Assembly (NCBI GenBank): GCA_011799875.1
Contig: CM022297.1
Span: 542,026,220-542,090,219, forward strand
Source: Thinopyrum elongatum
Taxonomy: Eukaryota > Streptophyta > Magnoliopsida > Poales > Poaceae
DNA: 64,000 nt
Direction of reading: 5' to 3'
Made by a program: the position numbers and the translations under genes
The notes under the pieces: generated by a model
Database searches by the model: none
What the model saw: only the letters and a program-made list of their open reading frames with translations
Told to the model about the DNA's origin: nothing
In this document: piece by piece, positions 42,801 to 55,013 of the stretch
Layout of the letters: the number at the start of each line of letters is the position of its first letter
Position numbering within the stretch: position 1 is the first letter of the stretch

Positions 42801-43577
42801 GAATTGAGATGGGTTTCCATGGGTTTTGACCCTGCCGTCATGACATGCGAAAAGTATGATGTGAATGGGTATCGCTTCCATACAGAGGAGCACCAGAACA
42901 GTCGGCCTGATCCCAAAACCATAAATACCGGAGTCTTCACCGAAGGAGATAATAAAGTAGATTACTACGGAGGGGTAGGAAAAATATACGAGCTTACATT
43001 CAAACGTGGCCGCGAACACCTAAGTCTCACTGTGTTCAAATGCCGATTGTTCGACCCCAAAAAGGGTCTGAGACATACGCCTTCTGTTGGTTTAGTTGAA
43101 GTTAAACCATCAACCGTCTATGCCGGAGCTGATCTCTTTATCACTGCTACCCAGGCCACACAAGTATATTATCTGCCTTACCCATGCCAGAAAGAGTTCC
43201 TAAAGGGTTGGGAAGTTGTGTTCAAGGTGTCGCCACATGGTAAGCTACCGGACCCGAACGATGATGATTACTACAACATAAACCCCATGACATACGAGGG
43301 AGTGTTCTTTCAAGAGGAACATGATGATGTGGTACGAAACAAGGTGGATGATGACTTGGGTTATGTTGACCTGGACCCAAACGACGATGACGCACGGATT
43401 GATGGTGAGGCAGTTGTGAATCAAAGAGACATAATTATGCTTGAAAAGTTAAATGAAGACGTTGACGATGAGGAAGAGCCTCCACCTCCGTCAGACAACG
43501 AAGAAGATATGCGTGATAGTGATGATGAGACCGGTCGACAAATAGATTACAATAGTGATGATTCATATGGGTTCTAG
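39858..43577 (+). pseudogene. CACTA TNP2-type transposase with three in-frame stops
   Basis: Exons 39858-42487, 42567-42684 and 42771-43577, 1185 codons. Order: Transpos_assoc domain (MADNQWMYSGFF, then CPCAKCKRRM..KHLRTHGFM), Transposase_21 core (PGPEYPGKNLSVFMQPLVDD, CGWCTSGKMPCPVC, IDVMHTEKNVAESLF), a DUF4218-like part (HFFGTLCAKEV, TPMTHLILHLANEV) and a DUF4216-like part (YELTFKRGREHLSLTVFKCR). The ATG fits the family start. TGA at 40389, TAG at 40884 (where relatives have SNPYSCWPVFVIPL, so Trp to stop) and TAG at 42159 interrupt an otherwise single frame. A Lys/Gly-rich insert (KGKGKATGEDEGVGKGKGKG) lies between transposase blocks. In life it would cut and join element ends. Confidence 0.88.
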
Positions 43578-43714
43578 AAAATGTAAGTTCTTTTAATGAT
43601 CATTACAATAGTATGCTTAATGTGCTCTTCTGTTATTAATGTCTTTCCTGTATGCTTGTTTATTTGATATCCTTACTAATTGTTTATTCTCTTCTCAATG
43701 CAGGTTTGCTAATC

Positions 43715-46177
43715 ATGGGCAAGTCCAGCGGCGCCAGTTTCCTCAGTAAATTCAAAGGACTTACTCGGAGTGGATGAGCCCACAAGGTTCCCTCCCGACT
43801 ACGCGAGGATGACACCTCACAGGGAGGTGGAGGGGTCGGGGGAGGAGACCCTAGAGGAGGAGGGGGTGGGAGGAGAGCCCCTAGAGGAGGAGGAGGTGGG
43901 CGGAGAGGCAGCCGGGGCAAAAGACTCCGGGCCGTGTCCGAAATAGGAGGGTCTTCTTCGATGCCCTCCTATACTGAGGCACCTTCTGAGTCTGAGGAGG
44001 AGGAGTATGTTCCTGATGGCGAGGAGGAGGAGGGTGAGGAGGAGGAGGGCGAGGAGGAGGAGGGCGAGGAGGAGGAGGGTGAGGAGGAGGGCGAGGAGGG
44101 TGGTGGAGGGGAGGTTGACCCTGAGTTGTGGGGTGACTTGCCACCGGGTGCTCCGAAGGGGTGGCTGCGTGGTACTGTCGGAGTGCCTACACCACCTTCT
44201 ATCGAGGCGCACAAGTGGCTCATTGAACCTGCGGGGACAGAGTAAGTGCCTCTCAATCATATTTTCAACACATGACAACATTTTCTTATTGTACACATGG
44301 CAATCCTTTGATTCTTTTGCAGGAACTGGATCCTTCACGGAAAGGGCCGTAAACCGAACGGCCTTCTCACTGTCCTGTTGAAGGAGTTTTGGCCGGGCCT
44401 ATTCTGCCCGCGGCCAGACAGGGACCCGCAGCTGCGGGTTTTGGCCACGAGCTGGGCCCACTATGAGGCTTACAGCCACGCGGAGTACGGGACGGCCGCT
44501 AAGGCCGTGATCACCAAATTTTGGGTAAGTTCTCGTCTGAATCACTTGTCTTCAGTTTCATTCATAGTTTATCATTGAATCACTCAACTCATGCCTTGTT
44601 TGCTTCTGGTTTATGCATGATTGCAGCAACTCTATAGAGTTCTTGACGAGCACAAGGCCAGAGCCGACGTGGTCTTGCTTGCGGCTGCGAAGAAGAAAGC
44701 TCGTCAGTTGCAGTACGAGGTGCGCTGGGTTGCCGTCTCGCAGTACTACCACATCTACCTTCATCAAAAGATGACCAAAACTCAAGCGCAGAGGCAACGA
44801 CTTACCTTGAGCAGGGAGCAGTTCATGAAGGTAACTATTACTGACTTTTCATTGTTTCAAGCAGTCAACTATATGTTTCGTGCTCACATGTCATGCTTCC
44901 AAAATTTGCATAGGTTGTTCCTCGTTGGTGCTATGGAAGGGATGACGGATGGGCGAGTTTGGTGGATAGGTGGCTCGGCGACGATGCAGAGTTTGCTGCC
45001 AAGAGCAGCAAGGCCCGAGCTAACCGTGGAAAAGACGGGACACACGGCCAAGGAAACAGGAACCACTCGGGCTTCAAGGCCATGAAGGTATATCTATATG
45101 CATGATGCATTTTTGTTCTTCTTTACCGTCATGTTCTTATGTATGGCTAACTTCTGTTTGACGTTGCAGGAGGACAAGTTGAAGAGGCCGCTCTCAGACA
45201 TTGATTCATGGAAGCTGGCCCGCGAGCGGAGTGATCGCAAGGACGGCGAGAGCCAGTACTACGGCAAGACCGAGGAGCACCTGGAGTCTTACACTCAGCA
45301 CTTTCAGAGTTTGCATCCGGATGTTCCTATTCCTGACGTCGCCCAGTCTCAGATCGACGACACGGCGGTGGTGGCCATCCAGGGGAAGTCCCATGGCCGG
45401 TATCCGTGTTTCGATGGCTTGATCACTCCTTCGGTCTCGTACACACGGCTTCGGGCTACCAACCCGAGCCCGTCAGAGAGTACGGGGCGTTCGCAGCCTC
45501 CCTTAGCCCGCGAGCATGCTGTAAGTACTTCCCCTTTATCTTCTTTCTCTCTAACATTCTCAGTTTATTTTCAGCATTGCTCACTTAGAAACAACCTAAA
45601 TTATGTAGGCATATAAGGCCTTTATCGAGCATAGGAATCTCGAGGTGCGGGAGTACTTGCAATGAGTGAAGGCAAACGATGATTACAACCGTCAGATGAT
45701 GACGGTTAGTTTTGCCCTCTTAAAACCAGGCTAAATTTTTGCACTTTCATTCCTTCTGACCTTCTAGTTTGCTTGTTTAACTAACATCCAGGCTATGTTG
45801 GCGTCTTGGAGTAACCGCACGGATCCACCACAAATGGGACCCCCACCACCACCTGCGGGAGAACCCCCACACGTGCCCACGTTCGATGAATGGGTGGCAC
45901 TAGGCAGTGATAGTCCGGTTAGTACATTTGCCTAACTACTGACAAACTAGTTCTCGTTCATTCAACACTATTATATCATATTTACCGTTAGAATCTTCTC
46001 TCAAACATGTAGGGGACCGGTGGCTCGACTCCTGCTTCGTCGACCCCAGTCACTCCGATCTGGCAGAGTGGTGGTGGTCTTGGCGGTGGCGGTTTTGGCG
46101 GAGGTGGTCTTGGCGGTGGTGGTTTTGGCGGAGGTGGTCTTGGCGGTGGTGGTTTTGGCGGCGGTGGTCTTGTTTGA
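43715..46177 (+). pseudogene. second CACTA gene (TNPA-like / Transposase_24-like) with two stops
   Basis: Eight exons with consistent phases: 43715-44241, 44323-44524, 44627-44830, 44914-45087, 45170-45520, 45609-45704, 45792-45917, 46013-46177. It begins MGKSSGASFLSKFKGLTRSG, has an Arg/Gly-rich stretch, a Glu/Gly repeat (EEEEGEEEEGEEEE), a central domain like plant transposase-24 proteins (GLLTVLLKEFWPGLF, KKARQLQYEVRW) and a GGGLGGGGFGGGGL tail. TGA at 43775 (codon 21) and TGA at 45663 break the frame; the second stands where LQWVKA would be read. In En/Spm the second protein binds subterminal repeats; that role is inferred by position. Confidence 0.75.
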
Positions 46178-46477
46178 TGTCGATGATGATACCACCCGTG
46201 CATGTGGCCGTCGTGCCATACCTTTCATATTCCTACTTGTTACTTTCTTTAGATGACGATGATGATGTTCCATGTCTTGCACTACTTATGTTCATGAACT
46301 TTCGCCGATGACGATCTTTAGATGATGAACTTGAGTATGTTTAAATGATGATGATGAACTTGAGTATGTTTAGATGATGAACTATCATATTTCTGCATAA
46401 TCCCATATTTTCTGGTTTGAAATGCTGTCAAAATGAATTGAAACAGAGAAAACAGGGAAAATAATAAAAAAACAGCA

Positions 46478-46676
46478 CAGATCTATGCCTACGGCCAAGC
46501 CGTCGGCATAGATATGCACAGGGCTTCCCCAGGGTCTACCACGTGGCAGGGACATGCCTACGGCAAAGCCGTCGGTATAGGTGAAAATCTATGCCGACGG
46601 CTTTGCCGTAGGCATATCCCTGCTGCCAGGAGTCACCAGAGACCGCCACGTGGCAGAGGTATGCCGACGGCGAGAC
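46478..46676 (+). repeat. CACTA right subterminal repeats
   Basis: Six to seven copies of the CTATGCCGACGGC / GCCGTCGGCATAG core, mostly as palindromes with AAA or CAA centres, plus two CCACGTGGCAG segments. The array stops abruptly and no CACTA terminus follows. Confidence 0.85.
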
Positions 46677-47114
46677 CCATAATACCCTATATCACATTCA
46701 CTTCCCTCTGATTGGTCAGCATGCTCTTCAATATTGTATGCTCAGGGTGTGTAGAAATTTCATATTCCCAATCCATTCAGGCAACACTTTCTCGATCCTA
46801 ATACTAAGAATTGATAAGTGGGGCAACTGGACTATATCTGAGGGGACGCTCTTGAGCTTTGCGGCGAAAGAACGGTGGCTTAGTCATAGATGCCTATTTC
46901 ATATCATGACATGGTCTTGCCATTGTTATGTATTTAATGTACTCTGCCTTTTTAATGCTTTGGTCTTGTTGCCTTGCATCAACTTTAATAATAAAATTAT
47001 GGATGTGCATCCGCGGATAAAGGAAGGTACGACCTTCTTTTTTGAAAAAAAGAAAAAAACAAACATGCGTAAACATTTGATGGTCCTATCCATGAAATGT
47101 GTATTTAATTATAT
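46677..47114. other. spacer between CACTA and TRIM
   Basis: No domain-bearing ORF. A short hairpin ACCTTCTTTTTTGAAAAAAA lies at about 47030-47052. No known element seen. Confidence 0.4.
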
Positions 47115-47392
47115 TGAATTGCATGCACCGAACCAGTTGACCCAAAAGCCTAAGCTAATAGGGAAAGGCGAGCAATGCGATATATTTCAATACTCGCCCT
47201 TACGTCTAGCCTCCTCTGGCCTTGGACGTGCGATAGATGTAGGCCAAAAATATCTTTACAAATACTGCAATTGTTGGATCTCAAACTCGAGATCTCTTGG
47301 CTCAGATACCATATTAAATTGCATCCACCGAACCAGTTCACCCAAAAGCCTAAGCTAATGGTGAAAGGAGAGCAACGCAATATATTTCAACA
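47115..47392 (-). mobile_element. TRIM (terminal-repeat retrotransposon in miniature)
   Basis: Two ~78-bp direct repeats (47115-47191 and 47315-47392, each with CACCGAACCAGTTNACCCAA and AAGCCTAAGCTAAT) bound about 120 bp. On the minus strand the right repeat ends next to TGGTATCTGAGCC, an initiator-tRNA-Met primer site with one mismatch to TGGTATCAGAGCC, and the left repeat is preceded by the purine-rich AAGGGCGAG. Flanks TATAT and TTTAT agree at 4 of 5. No coding capacity. It lies 54 bp past the aldo-keto reductase stop. Confidence 0.8.
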
Positions 47393-47445
47393 TTTATTTT
47401 TCAACTATTTCAGACCAGTGATATGAACCATCAGCGTAGTAGATT

Positions 47446-49837
47446 TCAAGTGGCTTTCCAAGATGACATGGGAGGGGTCTCTGAGTCCTTCCAGGTGTTG
47501 AGATGATACATGCTAGGGTACCGATCACCTTGGACATCATCCATGGCGGCATAGGACTCGAGCTGAGCCATCTCCTCAGGAGTGAGCTTCACAGACAATG
47601 CTCTCACGTTCTGGTTGAAATTCTCTATTTTTGTTGTGCCAGGTATGGGGCATACATCGCTTCCCTGGTGGTGAACCCAGGCCAACGCGAGCTGCGAGGA
47701 CGTGCATCCTTTCCTTGCGGCCATCTCGCTCATGCGCTCAAATATTATGGCGTTCTTCTCCATGTTCTCGGGTTGAAATCTTGGGAGTTTCTGGAAATGC
47801 AATGGGATATATTTGTTAGAGGAACTAAGCTAGGCGCATGTAGTCCCGATGGATCATGGGTACTTCATTCACCTTGCGGAAATCGTCGTCGGGTAATGTG
47901 TTGACCAGTTTAGGTCCACTAGATAAGAACCCTCTGCCTAGTGGACTGTAGGCCACAATTCCAATGCCAAGTTCTCTGAAACAAATATAATACAATTTGT
48001 AAGTTCTTGTTGGGATTATACAATATACATAGAGGAGGACGACGGTTCATAAGAAACTATTTTTGGAAAATTCGTCGGTCTCCCTCGCCACCGATGGCCG
48101 TTTTTCGACGCCGGGAGGCAGGGGAGACCTCGGGGAGGTCGTGCGGGTTGGGGTTTAGGTCTAGGACCTTTTGCTGGGTCTCGTAGCATCGGTAGCTCAA
48201 GCGGTGGAGGCTTCGATGTGGTCGAATAAGGCCATCCGGCCCCCTCCTCGCTGTCGCGGCGTCATGGGCGGTGTTGCTGCAGGGCCAGGGATGGAGGTTT
48301 CCTCCAAATCTGCATGGTCAGGTACGTGGAGTTGTTGTATAGGTGTGCTTGTGCTATGTTTTGCGGTGAGGGGATGGTTGGTGGATCTGTGGTTGGGCGG
48401 TGTGTGGTTCTGCCTCTTCTTCCCGGTGTCCGACGGAGGTGGTGGAACCAGGAGCAAGGAAGCACGCGGGAATCCCTGACTGAGAGCTTCAACTACCAAT
48501 CGAATCCCGCTCCGCGGGAGGTTGTTGCGGCTGACACAAACTTTGAGATGGTGCTTCTCTTGCTCCGGGCGTCAATGGCTTCCCCTTGTTCCGATGACCG
48601 CGACGGCGACGACAGATCTTCGCTAAGTGCAGCGTGTTCGACTTCCACAGATGATCCCAAGGAATTCTTTGCAATAACTTCTATAAAGTGCAAGGGGTTT
48701 ATGGGTGTTTGGCTGTTACAGCTGTCCCCTTCTGTACCGTATAGGGGCGTATTTGTATGTGGCTGGGTTGCTTGTATGTGTATGTGGACCTGTAATGTGA
48801 TGGGATATGAATACAAGCATCGTTTCTCCAAAAACAAAAACTATTTTTTGGAAATAAATTATGAACAAAAGTAGGTTGCAAACACCTGCAAGTTGGTATT
48901 ATATCTTCTTCAACATCTCTTGACCAGAGAGACCATTCCAGCTGGACGGCGGTAACCGGATGGACCGCGTGTGCCCTTCTTATAGTCGACGCCGAGGCTT
49001 CAGATAATCCGACGTATTTCACCTTTCCTTCTTGGACTAGTTTCTTGATTTCACCCATCTGCATATATACGGAAGTCAGGAAAGTAGGCTGGCCAAGTCC
49101 TCAGTCTTTATTAAAAAATACTATATAGAAATCGTGAATATATCTTTAAATAACTGGGAATTAACAGGAATGATGGATGAAGAAATCAAATACTAACCGT
49201 GATCTCGACGGGGACATTCTTGTCAATGCGGTGCTGGTAGTAGAGGTCAATGCAGTCGACGCCGAGCCGAGCGAGGCTGCCCTCGCACGCCGCCCGCACG
49301 TACGCTGGGTCACCGTGGACCTCCCAGGTGGTCGTGATGCCGAACTTTGTGGCCAATTGGACCTTCTCCCGCACCCCTCCCTGCAGTGCCTGCTTTATTA
49401 CACTGGTCGATCAGAGACATCCACGTGCGAATGGTGATTGGAGAATGGCAACAAGCAAGGAGCCAAGGAACACGTAGGATGGCTATAGTAAGACGAATAT
49501 TGTCTTTGGAGGCCGAGCTCCATGGAGCTCGGTTTTGAAAATTTCGAATTTCGTCAAATTTCATATTTTCTACTTTTCAAAAAGAACTATATATATGTAT
49601 ATAGTCTTAAACCTTGCCGAGTAAGAGCTCGTTGGTGTGGGGGCCGTAGATGTCGGAGGTGTCGAGGAAGGTGACGCCGGCGGCGATGGCGTGGCCGAGG
49701 AGTGCGATCATGTCCTGCTCGGGCTTGCGCTCGCCGTAGGCCGCAGACATGCCCATGCAGCCGAGGCCCTGCGCCGAGACCTCCAGCCCCTGCGAGCCCA
49801 GCTTAATGCGCGGCACAACCAGTGGAACAGCAGCCAT
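47446..49837 (-). CDS. aldo-keto reductase
   Basis: Five exons on the minus strand: 49837-49613, 49389-49198, 49058-48886, 47975-47873 and 47790-47446, giving 345 residues, the usual length for this family. All junctions keep phase and have GT-AG ends. The catalytic tetrad is intact: Asp59 and Tyr64 (FLDTSDIYG), Lys90 (LATKFG) and His128 (YYQHRID). The C-terminal cofactor site is present ([15 protein letters not shown]). The sequence is of the plant perakine-reductase-like AKR type, cytosolic NADPH-dependent reductases of aldehydes and ketones. The actual substrate cannot be read from sequence. The start ATG gives a normal N-terminus ([20 protein letters not shown]). Intron 3 (910 bp) holds a retroposon; the other introns are short. 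Confidence 0.93.
48070..48838 (+). mobile_element. retroposon in intron 3 of the aldo-keto reductase gene
   Basis: The insert is bounded by AAACTATTTTTGGAAA (48054-48069) and AAACTATTTTTTGGAAA (48838-48854), a target duplication with one extra T. It ends CTCCAAAAACAAAAA, a degenerate A tail, so it reads plus, opposite to the host gene. GC-rich 5' part, no RT domain. A LINE-dependent, probably non-autonomous copy. It leaves both splice sites intact. Confidence 0.75.
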
Positions 49838-49899
49838 GGCGTTCGTGTCGTGTGTGATGACTGATGGATGAGTAAGTAGACCGGGCGGAGCTTTCAGCG

Positions 49900-49915
49900 A
49901 TGCTATTTGTAGTGA
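49900..49915 (-). promoter_or_regulatory. candidate TATA box of the aldo-keto reductase gene
   Basis: CTACAAATAGCATCG on the minus strand, 65-75 bp before the ATG. It deviates from TATAAA, so this is tentative. Confidence 0.4.
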
Positions 49916-50460
49916 GGTCGAGGCGTCACGGAGTAGTGGAGCAGAGCGTCACCGCGCACGCATGCATATGCATGTCATGTCAGGCTGGCGGGATGGTAGC
50001 ATCACCGCATATGTCAAGAGCAATATACTCCGGAGGGTGCTCTGCCGGCCACAACCCGCAAGCCTGCAACTGTGTAAGAGACTAAGAGCTGACGGGCGTG
50101 GAGTTTTCCTTTCAGAGGTCTTTTTCAGATGTGGTGATGTCATTGCTTAGATCAGCAAGCAACAAATTGTGGCATAGTGAATTAGGCAACGTGCGGCCGT
50201 CTCACCGACTCGGACAGCACACGTTTCAAATTAGCATTCGATGAATTTGACCATAGCAAATCTATTTGTGCTATTAATATATAAGCATTCGATGAATTTG
50301 ACCAGACAGGATTAGAAAAAATAATATATGGAGAGACAGAGATGGCCAGAGAGGGAAGGGGGCGAGAGAATATTTTGGCAATTTTCGATAATATATACAT
50401 ATAATAATTTGACAAAGCCAACTAGAGTAAGATGAGCTTGCTTGGAAGCATTTTTTTTTG

Positions 50461-50496
50461 GGGGAAGGGGGGGGGGGGGGGGGGGGGGGGGGGGGG
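50461..50496. repeat. poly-G tract
   Basis: GGGGGAAGG followed by more than 25 G. Length may be an assembly artefact. Confidence 0.9.
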
Positions 50497-51312
50497 CTTT
50501 TATAGCCAATGGGAAGGCAGTTGGATGAAGACATCAAGTAACCTCAAGTACGAGCTTTCACAATTGAGCCCTCATCACTATTTAGTTTAATCCTTAATAA
50601 TATATCCTCAAAAATTTGTTAGTGGGATTTACACACTGAACGAGGAAGAGTGAAAGATAAAAAGCCGAAGATCAGTACAAAAGTCTATGGGATACACACT
50701 GAGCCAACGATCCCAATGCTATCGGTCTTCTAGTGATGGTCTTTACCAGCAACACAATACAATTAGTAGAAAGAGATGTATACCAAAATGAAATTATGTT
50801 TCCACAAAGCATATATGTTGGTTATATTTTGAATGATAGTTGACTAAATATCTTCTAGAAAAACAAAAGTCAATATAAAAATATGTTCCAAATCTAGCTG
50901 CGCAAATGTACGCCTAATGTTGGTGTTAATAGCACCACACAGAAGTGGTTAGGTGCCTTCTCTTCATGGTAATGGCCAACCCTAGGTGGCCTCCCCCTCC
51001 CTCTGGTGCTGCAGGATCCCTCCCCAACATCCTTCTTCCCAGCAGATCCATCCCCAAGTTTCATCATATTGGTTGATCCCTGCAATACCAGAAAAATTGG
51101 CCTCGGATATGGTCACTCATTTACACCCTCATTACATACACATTACCTAAATCAAACACATCTAACAAAGTCAAGTGTGACATTGTTCTTATATAAACAG
51201 GACATTGTTTGGTTGCCTGCACAATGTATTACAATAGGGTGTACCATGTCTTTATACTCTTCATTGGCCAAAATAACGAACAAAGAATGCCTCATACAAA
51301 CTAACCAAATCT

Positions 51313-51870
51313 ATGTGTGTGGAATGCGGCCATGGTAATAGGTAGCAGAAAAAAGCGGTCTTTATTTCACCACCCATTAAAATTCGGGCCTTCCACACAA
51401 CACTTGACTTTGTTTTAATCATTGACCTATGCAGCAAGTCATTAACATGTACTCAAACTTTTTCCTCATACAAATGCATTGTGTGTGGAATGCGCCAATC
51501 ATAATAGGTGGCCGAAAGAGGTGTTCTTCGTTCAACCACCCAGTACAATTGGCACTGTTCCATGCAACTTGACATTGTGTTAATCATCAGCATACGCCAC
51601 AACATCCTCGGCATACAAATCCTTCGCACAAGCATGCATGCAGGCCTCATCAGCCTACAGATCGGCACTGAAATCAAGCAACCGCTACTCTAAAACATCA
51701 TCGGCCTCAAGAACATTATTGGCCTATAGATCCCCACCCAAATCAAGCAACCGCTACTCCACAAAATCATCGGATTACTAGTTCACAACGCAAACTTGTG
51801 TGTTGATCTCAGTAATGGATCCGTGCCCAAATAATAGAACCGCTACTGTACAACATCATCGGATTACCCC
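51313..51870. repeat. two imperfect direct-repeat families
   Basis: A ~168-bp unit starting GTGTGTGGAATGCG(G)CC occurs at 51313 and 51481 (shared ATAATAGGTGGC / TAATAGGTAGC, CACCCA..ACAATT). Next, a ~75-85-bp unit with CAAGCAACCGCTACTC and CA(A/C)ATCATCGG occurs three times between about 51650 and 51870. No coding frame runs through them. Confidence 0.6.
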
Positions 51871-52358
51871 AAACCCCGCAAGCATGCTATCAATAGGGCT
51901 ACGTCTAATGGATCAAGCATCCTAGTGTTTGGGGTGTAATTACTACCATTGCCTACGCCGAAGAAGAGGAAGGAGGCACCGCTGCCGCTAATGGAAAAGT
52001 TGCCGCTGGTGGAGAAGTTGGAGAATCTGTTGCCACCATGCTGGGAGTGGTAGAGGGAGGCGAGAGAGAGTGCGCAGTAGAGAGTGTGGGGGTGAGAAGC
52101 CTGGAGGGGGTGTTATAGGGGGAGTAATGATGGGGAATAACGACGTGTCTCCCGAAGGTATGCAACATCTCCCATGCATCTCACCTCGCCCACCCATGTG
52201 CCCTGGCGATCCTGGCCCAGTGGAAATGGACTAATTGAGAGTTCCAACCAGGCCTGACTGAGCGGGGCTTCAAGAACCGTGCGGGCCTAGCTAGGGTGGT
52301 CGTGTAGACAACCAAACACTACTAGATTTTTACAACTGCCAGGCCAGGCCGGGGTTGA

Positions 52359-52740
52359 CACTAGTGCAGATACACCTATCTGCACAAGCTAAAAAAAGCC
52401 TTTGCACACGGTACTAACAACCATCACCTTGCACTGGCAGGTGATATGGGGGCTCATCCCACATGATACAAAAAACCGTGTGCAATTCTCATTTTGATTA
52501 CACACGGTTGGGACAAAGCAATATGGGCGATGCTCAGTTTGGTTGCACGCGGTTGGGACAAACCAACCGTGTGCGATGCAATTTTGGATTTAAAAAAAAA
52601 GCGGTGGCAACGCGCCGCTCGCCGGCAGCGCCCCTTGTCGACGGAAGCGCCTCTGCCGGAGCCAATCCCTCCTCTGCACCACATGCCTGGAGCTATCCCT
52701 CTGCGCCGCCACGAGGACGCCTAAAGGAGACTTCCTGATG
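52359..52740 (+). mobile_element. CACTA element terminus, left end
   Basis: CACTAGTGCAGATACACCTA starts at 52359, followed by at least five copies of a CCGTGTGCAA / GCACACGG-type motif in both orientations within 220 bp, the usual CACTA subterminal pattern. The motif family differs from both other CACTA ends here. The right terminus is not found before the copia LTR at 53046. Confidence 0.65.
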
Positions 52741-52757
52741 CAAGCTTCGAACATCTA

Positions 52758-52922
<165 letters not shown>

Positions 52923-53045
52923 TCATCAGCTGCACCTCCGGCATCCCCAACATTGCTTCCTCTCTATAATATGATGGTTCAGAGTTATAGGTCATTAAGA
53001 AATACAACAAAGAAACATACTCAGTGTGTGAGAGATAGACCGGCT

Positions 53046-54717
53046 TGTTGGGGAATGTAGTAATTTCAAAAAATTTCCTACGCACACATAGGATCATGGT
53101 GATGCATAGCAACGAGAGGGGAGAGTGTGTTCACGTATCCTTGTAGACCGAAAGCGGAAGCGTTAGCACAACGCGGTTGATGTAGTCGTACGTCTTCACG
53201 ATCCGACCGATCCAAGTACCGAACACACGGCACCTCCGAGTTCAGCACACGTTCAACTCGATGACGTCCCGTGAGCTCCGATCCAGCAAAGCTTCACAGG
53301 AGAGTTTCGTCAGCACGACGGCGTGGTGACGGTGATGATGATGCTACCGACGCAGGGCTTCTCCTAAGCACCGCTACGATATGATCGAGGTGGATTATGG
53401 TGGAGGGGGGCACTGCACACGGCTAAGAGATCAATGATCAATTGTTGTGTCTATGGGGTGCCCCCTGGCCACGTATATAAAGGATGGAGGGACGAGGAGG
53501 CCAGCCCTCACAGGGCGCGCCCAAGGTGTGGAAAAGGGGAAGGGAGAAGGAGAAGGAAGGAAGGGGGCACTCCCTTTCGCTAGTCCAATTCGGACCAGTC
53601 CATGGGGAAGGGGCGCAGCCACCCTTGAGGCCTTTCTCTCCTTTCCCGTATGGCCCATTAAGGCCCAATACGAATTCCCGTAACTCTCCGGTACTCCGAA
53701 AAATACTCGAATCACTCGGAACCTTTCCGATGTCCGAATATAGCCTTCCAATATATCGATCTTTAACTCTCGACCATTTCGAGACTCCTCGTCATGTCCC
53801 CGATCTCATCCGGGACTCCGAACAAACTTCGGTCATCAAATCACATAAACTCATAATACCGATCGTCACCAAACTTTAAGCGTGCGGACCCTACGGGTTC
53901 GAGAACTATGTAGACATGACCGAGACACGTCTCCGGTCAATAACCAATAGCGGAACCTGGATGCTCATATTGGCTCCCACATATTCTACGAAGATCTTTA
54001 TCGGTCAAACCGCATAACAACATACGTTGTTCCCTTTGTCATCGGTATGTTACTTGCCCGAGATTCGATCGTCGGTATCTCAATACCTAGTTCAATCTCG
54101 TTACCGGCAAGTCTCTTTACTCGTTCCGTAATACATCATCCCGCAACTAACTCATTAGTTACAATGCTTGCAAGGCTTATAGTGATGTGCATTACCGAGT
54201 GGGCCCAGAGATACCTCTCCGACAATCGGAGTGACAAATCCTAATCTTGAAATACGCCAACTCAACAAGTACCTTCGGAGACACCTGTAGAGCACCTTTA
54301 TAATCACCCAGTTACGTTGTGACGTTTGGTAGCACACAAAGTGTTCCTCCGGTAAACGGGAGTTGCATAATCTCATAGTCATAGGAACATGTATAAGTCA
54401 TGAAGAAAGCAATAGCAACATACTAAACGATCAAGTGCTAAGCTAACGGAATGGGTCAAGTCAATCACATCATTCTCCTAATGATGTGATCCCATTAATC
54501 AAATGACAACTCATGTCTATGGTTAGGAAACATAACCATCTTTGATTAACGAGCTAGTCAAGTAGAGGCATACTAGTGACACTCTATTTTGTCTATGTAT
54601 TCACACATGTATCAAGTTTCCGGTTAATACCATTCTAGCATGAATAATAAACATTTATCATGACATAAGGAAATAAAATAATAACTTTATTATTGCCTCT
54701 AGGGCATATTTCCTTCA
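53046..54717 (-). repeat. copia 3' LTR
   Basis: 1672 bp, reading TGAAGGAAATATGCC... to ...ATTCCCCAACA on the minus strand. It lacks some GC-rich central sequence present in the 1740-bp copy at 397-2136 and has CCTTTATATACGTG as its TATA region near 53472-53485. Confidence 0.88.
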
Positions 54718-55013
54718 GTCTCCCACTTGCACTAGAGTCAATAATCTAGTTCACATCGCCATGTGATTTAACACCAATAGTTCACATCACCATGTGATTA
54801 ACACCCATAGTTCACATCGCTATGTGACCAACACTCAAAGGGTTTACTAGAGTCAATAATCTAGTTCACATCGCCATGTGTTTAACACCCAAAGAGTACT
54901 AAGGTGTGATCAAGTTTTGCTTGTGAGAGAAGTTTAGTCAACGGGTCTGCCACATTCAGATCCGTATGTATTTTGCAAATTTTTATGTTTACAATGCTCT
55001 GCACGGAGCTACT

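Larger units (their letters stand above)
34386..46676 (+). mobile_element. large CACTA (En/Spm) DNA transposon, 3' end missing
   Basis: It starts CACTACCGGAAAAGGGAGCT after TCA. Subterminal repeats built on CTATGCCGACGGC / GCCGTCGGCATAG occur at 34400-34795, 38385-38460 and 46478-46676. The body encodes a TNP2-type transposase and a second TNPA-like protein, both with stop codons. The expected right terminus (complement of the left end) is absent: ordinary DNA begins after ATGCCGACGGCGAGAC at about 46676. About 12.3 kb remain. With a missing end and stops in both genes it should be immobile. Confidence 0.9.
49916..52358. other. intergenic region with local repeats
   Basis: No gene is supported. 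AGCATTCGATGAATTTGACC is repeated 50 bp apart (50234, 50284). A poly-G tract lies at 50461-50496 and two repeat families at 51313-51870. The end (about 51950-52100) is a GC-rich segment with low-complexity ORFs. Confidence 0.5.

Noticed and set aside
43684..44338. Pro/Leu-rich minus-strand ORFs
   Set aside because: Antisense reading of the Glu/Gly repeat codons of the TNPA-like gene.
48314..48874. 186-codon ORF in the aldo-keto reductase intron
   Set aside because: Falls in the retroposon and runs into the target duplication and A-rich tail; no domain.
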